Below are positions 51,923 through 61,900 of a DNA stretch of 64,000 nt, piece after piece (position 1 is the first letter of the stretch; each line of letters starts with the position of its first letter). Made by a program: the position numbers and the translations under genes. The stretch comes from Pontibacter chinhatensis (lineage in GTDB: Bacteria; Bacteroidota; Bacteroidia; Cytophagales; Hymenobacteraceae), in NCBI RefSeq assembly GCF_900113285.1, contig NZ_FOOT01000006.1:224918-288917 (forward strand), in the 5' to 3' direction. The notes beneath the pieces were generated by a model. It saw only the letters and a list, made by a program, of their open reading frames with translations, was not told where the DNA came from and searched no databases.

Positions 51923-52918
51923 TTACCAGAGGGTTATTTTTCTGCTATACTTCGGGTATTTCACCGGTATCAGGTTATAAGTAAGGCTCACCTCGTTAGT
52001 GGCCCGCCCCATGTAGCCGGCATCCTGCACCGGAGCCTCATAGATATAGCTTACCTGAAACTGGCTGAGCCTGGCACCCGCCCCGAAAGTATAGGCAAGG
52101 TCCTTGCGGTAACCGGCGCTGGCCCAGAAGGTGTTGGCAAACACGCCCTTCAGCTGCCCCTCCACCGTCTCTTTCAGGAAGTCATCGTAACGGAACACGG
52201 AGTTGGCTACAAGCCCCACCTGCTCGGAGAGGGCCGTGCGATAGCCGGCCTGCACTACGTGGTGGCGCGCGTAAGTCCCATCCAGGTAACTGTCTCCGCG
52301 CTGAAGCAATTTGCCCCCCAGCACGTCCTGCATCGCGTACCCCAGGTAGAAGTCGTCGGTGCTCATGGTTAGCCCAAGGTTGACATCAGCCTTACCTGTG
52401 CGGCCCGTGCTGCCCAGGTAATCCTGGAAGATGGGGTCGCTCTCATTGTCCACTACCAGGCGGTTGCCGTCCAGCCTATTGGCACGATAGGTAGCGGCTC
52501 CCCCCCACCGCAGGGCCAGTTTTTCCGAAAGGCGCACGCGCATGCCGTAGCTCAGGTGCAGTTGGGTTTCAGAGAAAGGACCAAACTCATCGCGCAGCAC
52601 GGCCAGGCCAAAGGCGTGCGCCGCCCCTGCCTGACGGCTGTAGCGGTCTGCCTTTGCTGTTCGAAGGCGGCTGCCGCTCTGCCAGGCCCGTACGTCGGCC
52701 AGGTCCAGCTCGGCGGAAGCGAAAATGGTTTTCGGGGCGTCTTCATAGCCCGTCCACTGGTTTCGGTAATAGGTCTTGACCATGGAGCCCTCGTATCCTG
52801 TGAGTGAGGGGTTGAAGTACTGCTGAAACAGCGGGAAGTTGGCTACATGCTTTCTGTTCTGGGCCTGCAGGCCCAGAACAGAAAGTGCAAATGCAATGGT
52901 TATAACTATTTTCTTCAT
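51923..52918 (-). CDS. PorP/SprF-family type IX secretion outer-membrane protein
   Basis: The 331-aa protein has a signal peptide (ITIAFALSVLGLQAQ) and the PorP/SprF family pattern: FPLFQQYFNPSLTGYEGS at the mature N-terminus, repeated barrel strands, and FYLGYAMQDV. SprF is needed to deliver type B CTD adhesins such as SprB to the surface; the family member is normally encoded next to its adhesin, as here (5 bp after the giant gene). The codons for residues 12-23 contain the 34-bp palindrome described separately. No frame disruption is present. Confidence 0.92.
   Translation of the reverse strand: MKKIVITIAFALSVLGLQAQNRKHVANFPLFQQYFNPSLTGYEGSMVKTYYRNQWTGYEDAPKTIFASAELDLADVRAWQSGSRLRTAKADRYSRQAGAAHAFGLAVLRDEFGPFSETQLHLSYGMRVRLSEKLALRWGGAATYRANRLDGNRLVVDNESDPIFQDYLGSTGRTGKADVNLGLTMSTDDFYLGYAMQDVLGGKLLQRGDSYLDGTYARHHVVQAGYRTALSEQVGLVANSVFRYDDFLKETVEGQLKGVFANTFWASAGYRKDLAYTFGAGARLSQFQVSYIYEAPVQDAGYMGRATNEVSLTYNLIPVKYPKYSRKITLW
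52851..52884. repeat. 34-bp perfect palindrome inside the porP signal-peptide codons
   Basis: 52851-52884 is its own reverse complement (halves TTTCTGTTCTGGGCCTG and CAGGCCCAGAACAGAAA). In the mRNA it would form a stem of up to ~15 bp with a tetraloop starting ~35 nt after the porP start. No T run follows. It encodes SVLGLQAQNRK, across the signal-peptidase site, so the palindrome is compatible with coding. Confidence 0.85.
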
Positions 52919-52923
52919 GTCAA

Positions 52924-55900
52924 TTACTTGCTAAGGATTGTCACCACACCTCTTTTCACCCAGTTGATATCCCTCACCTCAATGATGTAGAGGAATGGAC
53001 CTTTGAGTACCTGGCCGCCGGTGCTGCGCCCGTTCCAGCCTGTCTCCGGGTCACGGGTCTCGAACACACGCACGCCGGAGCGGTCAAACACCTGGATATG
53101 GACCTCGTTGTAGAATCTCAGTTCCGGGATAGTCCAGTTGTCGTTGATGCCGTCGCCGTTCGGTGAGAAGGCGTTGACGATCTTGAGCTGATCCACGGTG
53201 CGGTCGTAGGCTTGCTTGGTGAGTGTGAAGCTGCGTTCGATCGTGTTCAGGTAGGGATCGGTGCTGCGCACGCGGATGGTAAAGGTTGTCATACCGGACA
53301 GGCCTTTGTTCGACTTCAGGTATACCTGGTCGCCGCGAATCTCGAACAGTGCGTTGTGCGTGTCGCCCTCGCCGCTTGCCAAAGTATAGACAAACTCGCT
53401 GTCATCCGGATCTGTGGTGGAGAGCGTGCCTATCACCTGATCGGCCGTAGCTTCTGGCTTAAAGGTGGTAGCACTGAAGGCAAGCGCGGCCGGCGCCTTG
53501 TTTGGCTGTACCTCCACTTGGATGCTAGCTGTCAGGTTGCCCAGGTTAGTAGTCATCTCAGCAGGCTCCAGTGCGCCGGTTAGCGTATACTGTCCGGCCT
53601 TGGTGCCATCATAGGCTCCGGCTTCCCATTGTACTTTCACTTGCGCTGTCTCACCTGTAGAGTAAGTTACCTCAACCGTGGACGGCAGGGGAACCTGTTC
53701 GAAGGTTGTGCGGATGGGCACCTGAATCATTTCCGGCACTGTTACGGAAGCGATGTTGCGGGTAACCTTCAGGACCTGCGCCGTTACTTCCGCTCCCTTG
53801 TTGCCGGCCTCGTCCGTCAGGTAAAGCTTCACCGTCAGCTGCCCGTCTTTGAGTTTGTCCAGGTCAAGGTTAGAGATGCGGAAGCTTTCCTCTGTCACCT
53901 CTCCCGTACCCGACACTACTGTACTTTCCTGGCCGCTCGTGATGTGGTAAGTATAGGTAGTACCTGGCTCAGCTCCGGTAACCAATAGCGTGATAGCGTC
54001 CAGGTTCGACACGTCTACGCGCGCAACGCCCCAGTTTATAGTATAGCCGGCAGGTGCCGTGCCATCATAAGTCAGGTTCAACTGGTTGGAGGCTGTGTTG
54101 CCATTCGTGGCCGCATCCACTACCTTATTTTCAGCGATAGCTATACTTACCTCGCCGTCACGGGCAGGCGTCACCAGGGCGCTATACTTTGTCTCACTCA
54201 ACTTTTTAAGGTCAGCGGCTGCTCCGTTGCTTACCTGTAGAGCGGCTAAGGCAAAACCTGTTACCGGCTCACTGAATTCGATTGTCAACGGTATAGCAAC
54301 ATTGGTCAGGCTTGGGGCAGTGGTGGCAAGGATAACTGTAGGGCGGGTTTTGTCATGCTGCATGCGCAGCACATTGGAAGCCAGGTTGCCGTTACCTGCT
54401 TTATCCTGTACTACATCCGCAGCAACGCTCACGGCTACCCCCCCTTCAGCCGATGGTGTGATGGTGGCTTTGTATACTTTGCCGGCGATGGAAGGTACTA
54501 GTCCAGACACAACTCCGCCCTCTACTGAGATGTTCTCCAAGGAGAAGCCGGAAATAGATTCGCTAAAGGTAAATATGACCTCAAAGGTTGTATTTGTCGG
54601 GCTGGAGGTTTCTGTGCTCAGGACCAGCGTCGGTCTGGTGGCATCGTAAGTTCTGGTCAGGGCGCCAGCGGCCTGGTTGCCATTGCCGGCCGCATCGCGG
54701 GCCACATCAGCAGCCACGGCTATACTTACTTCCCCGTCGGCAAGCGGCGTCACCAGGGCTGTGTAGATTGCCTGGCTTACCACTTTCAGCGCTGAGGCAG
54801 CACCATTCGTCACCACGATGTCCTCTAGCGCAAATCCTGTTACTTCTTTACTGAAGGTGAAGGTTACTTCAAATGGGGCCTTCACCACATCCGCTGCGGT
54901 AGCCGACAGCACCAACGTTGGTTGGCTCACATCGTAGCTCACCTGCAGTTGGTTAGATGGCAGGTTACCATTACCGAAAGCATCCTGCGTCTGGTTCTCA
55001 CCTACGGCGACTGCTACTTCACCATTTGCGCCTGGCGTTACGAGGGCGGTGTATAACGTAGCGCTTTCTTTAGTTAGATTAGAAACGCTGCCATTTTTTA
55101 CTGTGATGTTGGTTAGCTCAAAGCTTTCCACTGCTTCAGAGAAGCTGAAGCGCACTGCAAAGGCTGCATTGACAGGGCTAGTCACTGCTGTTGCCACTTC
55201 CACTGCTGGCCTTGTGCTGTCATAGAAGCGGATGAGCTGTTCTGAGGCAAGGTTCGAGTTACCGGCCGCATCATGTGCTACGCCGGCGCCAAGTGCTACG
55301 CGCACCTCACCGTCTGCCTGCGGTGTAATCTGCAAAGTATATGCTTTGTCACCTTCTGCCGAGAAACCTGTTACCGTGCCATTAACAACGGTCACATCAG
55401 AAGCGACAAACCCGGTTACCCTTTCGCTGAACACGACCGACACCTCAAAGGCTGCATTCAACTTCTCCCGCGCACTGGATGCCAGAACTACAGTTGGTTG
55501 AGTCTTGTCAATGCTCAGTTTTAGGGCTGTAGCTTCGGTGTTTCCGTTACCAGCTCGATCATGGGCCACATTTTCCTTTACATGAAGAATCACTTCGCCC
55601 TCGGCATCCGGTGTAATACGGGCTGTGTATACTTGCGCTGATACTTGCGTAAATGCAGCAGCTGCCCCGTTGCTTACGTCTATGTCTCCTAGCTCAAAGC
55701 CAGTTACCTCTTTGCTGAAGGTGAAGGTTACCCCGAAAGCAGTGTTGGTTGGGCTGGTGGCGTTGGTTGTAAGGGCTAGGGCCGGTCTGGTGGCATTGAA
55801 GGTTCTGGTTAACCTTTCAGAAGCCGTATTGCGATTGCCTGCCGCGTCTGCTACCACACCTTCCGGTACCAAGAGTGACACGAGCCCGTCTGACAGCGGG

Positions 55901-58900
55901 GTCACCTCAAAGGTAAAGTGCTGGTTATCCGTTGTCGTTACACCTGAGAGTGCAGCGTTTGCTACTGCCATACTTTGCAGGGAGAAACCTGACACAGGCT
56001 CGGTGAACGTGAGGCTTACCTGGAAGGCCCTGTTAGTCGGGTCTGGGGCCGTGGTTGCCAGCACTGCGGCAGGCCGTGCTGCGTCATACAGCAGGGAAAG
56101 GGTGTTGGAAGGTAGATTGCCGTTCGAGGCCGCATCCATCGCTGCGTCGGCAGGCACACTGACTGTCACCTCCCCATCCGCTGCAGGTATCACCCGTACG
56201 GCAAAAGTTCTGGAATCTACTACTGCAAAGTCAGTCGCCGAACCATTTGTAACGTTAATGTCAGCCACATTGAAACCGGTCACGGCCTTACTGAAAGTGA
56301 AGCTCACGTTAAATGGCGCATTTACCGCAGCCGGTGCCGCAGTAGCCAGTAATAAGGTGGGCTTAGCTGTGTCGAAAGATACTTTGAGTACGTTGGAGGC
56401 CAGGTTATCATTGCCCGCCTCATCTGTGGCTTTGCCCGCTGCCACGGCAACAGTTACTTCCCCGTTCGAGGCTGGGGTAATAAGAGCAGTATAAGCTGTA
56501 GCACTTACTTTTTCAAAATCAGAAGCCGCTCCGTTTGATACAGTGATGTCAGTCAAGTCAAAGCCTGCAACCGCCTCCGTAAAAGTAAACTGTGCTGTAA
56601 AGGCTGCATTTACCGGGCTGGTGGCCGTGCTGGCCACTGTTACCTGTGGTTTCGTGGCGTCGTAGTGTCGGGCTAACTCTGTAGAGGCCAGATTACCATT
56701 GCCCGCCGCGTCTTGTACCATACCGGCAGGTATGCTGAAGCTTACTTCTCCATCTGCAGACGGACTTACCTGCACGGTGAAGTTTTGGTTATCAGTCGAA
56801 GTGAGTCCTGAAAGGGTACCGTTCGTTACAGCTATCCCTTGTAAGGCCAAACCAGACACTTTCTCGGAGAAGGAAATGCTTACTTCGAAACCGCGGTTGG
56901 TCGGGTTAGGTGCTGTAGTTGCCAGCGTGACGGCTGGCGGAGTGCTATCATACACCAATGCAAGGCTGTTGGAAGCTTGATTGCCGTTACCAGCTGCATC
57001 CTGTACTGCATCAGCCGGCAGACTCACCTCTACCCTGCCTTCTTCCACTGGCGTTACCAGAGCCGTATAGGTTCTGGCGTCCGCTTTCACCAGGTTGGAT
57101 ACCGTTCCATTGGTCACCGCGATGCTACCAACGGCCAGGGAACTCATCTCTTTGCTGAAGGTAAGGCTTACCGGGAAGGCTGCGTTCACCGCGCCGTCTG
57201 CCGAAGTGGCAAGCACCACCGTCGGCTTCTCGGCATCGTAGTGCACCTTCAGGATGTTGGAGGCTGTATTAAGATTGCCGGCTGCGTCCTGCGCTTTTTC
57301 TGCTGCCACACTCACCGTTACCTCCCCGCTTGCTGCCGGCGTGACACGCGCGCTGTAGCGCCTGCCGTCTGTTGCAATCAGGTTAGAAGCCGTACCGTTT
57401 GCTACGGCAATATCGGCCAGCTCAAAGCCGCTCACTTCTTCAGAGAAGGTAAAGGTTACGTCAAAGGGAGCGTTGGTTGGATTCGAAGCTGTGGTAGTGA
57501 TTACAAGAGCCGGTTTGGTGCTGTCGAACGTACGCTTCAGTTCCAGGGAGGCCACACTGCTATTGCCAGCTGCGTCCTGCGCTGCGTCGGGCACGACTGC
57601 CACCGTTACATCGCCTTCCTGATTAGGGGTGATGAGGGCTGCGTATGCCTTATCCCCCACCTGCTCAAATGCCGAAGCAGTGCCTTTGGTCACAGCGATG
57701 TCAGACAGGGTGAAGCCTGCTACCTGCTCAGAGAAAGTGAAAGTCACCTCAAAAGGACCGCGAACCAAGCCGGGGGCTATAGAGGCCAGCGTGACGATAG
57801 GTTGCGTACGGTCGTAGAGCGTGCTGAGTGTATTAGAGACTGCGTTGAGGTTGCCCGCAGCGTCCACCGCCACACCGGCTGCCACGCTGACGTTTACTTC
57901 GCCCTCAGAGGCAGGTGTTATGGTTGCCTTGTACACCTTGCTGTCCGCAGTCGTCAGGTTGGAAGCCGCAGCATTCACTAACGTCAGATCCGAATTGGTG
58001 AAACCAGTTACGGCTTTGCTGAACGTGAAGAAAACTTCGAATGGTTTGTTAGTGGAGGCCTGTACATCACTGGAAAGGGTGAGCGTGAGCGGCACATTAT
58101 CCAGTATGATTTGCGTCTCCATCATACCAATGTTGCCGGCACCATCGCGCAACTGCGCGTATACTTTGCGGTTGCCGTTGCCGGCAGACAAGGTCCAGGG
58201 CTGGCTTGTCGCGAAAGGCAGCCAGGTACTCCAGGTGGTGTTATCATTGGAGAAGCGCATGCCTTCCACGCCGGTTAGCGCGTCTGTCGCCGTCATGCTG
58301 AGCGTAACTCCCGGAGAGGCAGTATAAGGGGCTCCCCCGTTAATGGCAATCGTTCCGGTCGGTGCTGTTTTATCGAAGGTAACGCTGCTGCCGTTGGTAG
58401 TGCCGCTGACAGCCGTGCCCGCGTTGCCTGCCAGGTCACTGAAGTTGATGGTAAACGGCACTACGCCTTCACTGCTGGCAGACGTCATCGTATAAGTCGC
58501 GCGGTATTCCGAGCCTGAAGTAGCCACTACTGATGCCGCATTACCAGCTATCTGAACGGTTGGCAGTTGGATGGCTTCGCTTGCCACAAATTGCAGCATG
58601 ATCACGTCTCCTACTTTTGCTACCGTGCTGTTGCTGTTGCTGGAGGCAATGCGCACGGTTTGCAGGGTTGGAGCAACGGCATCTACCAAAACACCTGTCA
58701 TATCTACTGGTCCAAAGCTGAGCTTGGACGCATTTCCAGCCACATCCGCTATCGTGCTTCCATTCAACGTAATGGCGCTCTGCTGGAAGCTGATGCCGTC
58801 TGTGTCCTGGTCGCCTGCACCCACGGTATACCTGAAAGCAAGGGTGCTTGTGCCGGAACCGCTCTGGTATACGGCCTGCTTCAATTGATCTCCCACAAGT

Positions 58901-61900
58901 ACCTGCAGCAGTGGAGAGCCTGTTACTACAATTGGCTCAGTAAACTGCACCATGAAGTTGAGGGCATCTCCCTGTGTGTAAGTACCATTAGCAGGTGCTG
59001 TGACTGTTGCCACCGAGGGGGCAACAGCATCTACCAATACACCAGTGGTGGAAGGAACACTCCCAAACTCCAGATTATCAGCGTGATTACCTGCCAAGTC
59101 AGTAATGGTAAACCCGCCAAGGGCAGGCAAGCTACTTTCCATAGGTCTTGGACCAGGAATGAGATTATCTATCGTCACAATCATCGGGGCTACCTCAATA
59201 CCATCCATATCCAGTTCTCCCTCCTGCACGGTATAGCGGAAAGAGATTTGCTCAGTGCCGCTTCCTTGGTTGTACAGGGCCAGCACTACTTTTTCACCAA
59301 TCTTGAGCGGAATAAAAGGATTTCCGTCCGCTGGTGGTTCTGGCAACTCCAGTTCCGGCTCGCTTGTAGCTCTGGCGCTCAGGGGACCGAATATGGGACC
59401 TGCCTCGCGGAGTTCTACCTTCTCACTGAAGCGCACCGTGAAATCCAGGTGCTCGCCCTGCTTGTAGATCTTGTTGGCTGGCACCGTTAGCCCCGTGATA
59501 AGTGGACGAATACCGTCTACACGCACATTGCTGCGTACTATTGGGAACGTTGAGCCAGTGCTCAGTGCATTGCCTTGCATATCGGTCGGCATTGTAGCGT
59601 CCGATTTCAGGGCCAGCACTTCCAGGCCTGTCCCCTGCTCACCCTCCTGCACCGCATAGGCATAATAAGCAGAGTTTTCATAGGCCCAGTCTAAAGTAGC
59701 CTTTCGGATTTGTGTTCCTACTCGTAGCTCAAGGTAAGAACCCTGCGTGCGCTGCATGTTTTCGCTGAACGCTACACTAAACAGCAGATAGCGCTCCCGA
59801 TCCAGGTTATAAACACCGTCGTTTGGAAGGGTGATAGACGTAATGGTCGGCGCAACGGCATCGACCAAAACACCGGCTGTTGAGGCCACCCCGTTCAGCG
59901 ACAAGACAGCTGCATTGCCGATCGCGTCGGTTATTGTTCCACCATTCAGGGTAACGCCAACTGCCAGTGTGATACCATCTGTATCTTGCTCGCCTGGCTG
60001 CACGGTATAGCGGAAGGTCAGCGCTGTTGTGCCCGAGCCGCTAAGGTAATACGCCTGCCGGGAAGCTGCGCCTATCGTAAGGCCAAGCGCTGGGGTACCG
60101 TTATTGGTATCTACAGTCACGGCTTCACTGAAGTTAACAGCGAAATCCAGCTGCTGACCTGCGCTGTATGTGGCGTTGGCAGGTACAGAAACGGAGGTGA
60201 TAACCGGGCTGGTGATATCAATTGTATACGTCTGGCCAGTGGTATAGCCTCCGCTCAGCCCGTTTCCTACTACATCTGTGATGCCGGTTCCACCCGCATT
60301 CATATCCAAACGCAGGATGCCGCTTCCACTTATGTCAGAGACTGTTATCTCGTATCTATTTCCCGCTCCACTTACCCCTGTTACGTATCCTGCTGCATTT
60401 CCTGTAGCTGTCAGCGTAAAATCGGCTGCATCTACGCCAGTAACAGCCTCGCTGAAGGAAACCAGGAAGGTAACGGTGCTGGCGTTAGTAGCTGCTGATG
60501 CTGGGTTGTGGCGGTTGATGCTTGTCACGGTCGGTGCCGTCGCGTCTACCGTCCAGGTATAGGAGGCCGGCGTAGGATCCAGATTTCCGGCTGCATCCAT
60601 GGCCCGAATCTGCACGGTGTGCGTGCCTTCGCTTAATCCTGTTATCGAAAGCGGTGTGGTAACGGTGGTATAGGCGCTGCCATCCACGCTTGCCTGGAAG
60701 GTACTGGCAGTTTCGTCGCTTATCAAGTGAAAGGTAGCGCTGGTGGCGTTTGTAACAGCCGCCAAGATAAAGGTTATGGTCGTGCTGGGAGCCGTTGTAT
60801 CAATCACTACAGTTAAGGCGGCTGAAGCAGGGCTTTGACTTCCTGTACCATCTACTGCTTTTGCTGTTATGGTATGGACCCCATCTGCCAGGCTACTGGT
60901 TGTTGTTATTGTCCAGTTACCAGAGGCATCAGCCTGAGCAGTTCCAAGCGCATTAGTTCCGGAATACAGGGTGACGTTGTAGCCAGGCGCCGCTTTTCCG
61001 GAAAAAGTTGGCGTGTTATCGTTCGTGATGTTATCGCTGTTGCTTATACCTGTATCGCTGGAGCTTAGCAGGTCAGGCACCGATGGGGCGGCCAGCTCAA
61101 CGATCGTTACATTAATAGTAGCTGTATTCGATTCGGTTGTTCCGTTGCTAACCTTGTAAGAGAAATTATCAGCGCCAACAGCATCAGTTCTTGGCGTATA
61201 GGTAAAGGCTCCTGTGTTGTGATTGAGTACGAGCGTGCCTTTAGTTGAACCCATAACCATAACATAGGTCAGAGGCTTACCTTCGGGGTCACTACCAGTC
61301 AGTTTGCCAGCGTAGGCTACATTCTTTTTGGTGATGATATCACCAGCCGTTGATCTAACTCTGGCATTTGCCAGATCCATATTTCTGAGTGTGCCATGGT
61401 TTGCGTTTGATGTTGCATCATACGCGATATTGCCCGATGTCTCATCAAAGCGCCAGTAACCTGCTAGCCCCGCTTCATTGCCGTTCAGGGTAGTGGCTCC
61501 AAGTGTTTTGATTTCTGCTGCAGTCAGCGCCTTTTTCCAAAGCGACACGTTGTCTATCTGTCCGTTGGCAAAGCCACCGTCTGCATTGATGACAGTACCA
61601 ATACGTATAGATGCATTGGATGCTGAAGATGCGTGGTTTACTCTATCTGAACCAATTAAAACGCCGTTGGCATAGATTTCCATTCTGCGCTCGCCACCGA
61701 CATTGCGCCTTACAGTGGTTACCTGTACCCACTCTCCCAGTTTATAAGCCGTTCCAGTACCGAGCCAGGTCCAGCCAGTGCCATGTTTGTCGATTCCGTA
61801 AGTAAATGTGCCGTTTTCTGCACTTAGCCAGAACTGCATATCGCCACCACCGCCTGAAGGTCTGCTGAAAAGACCAGCTCTGCTCATACTGTTTGCCTTG

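Noticed and set aside
54056..58096. Regular ~288-bp repetition as a possible CRISPR array or tandem DNA repeat
   Set aside because: The units are diverged coding modules in one open frame; there are no short identical repeats or spacers.
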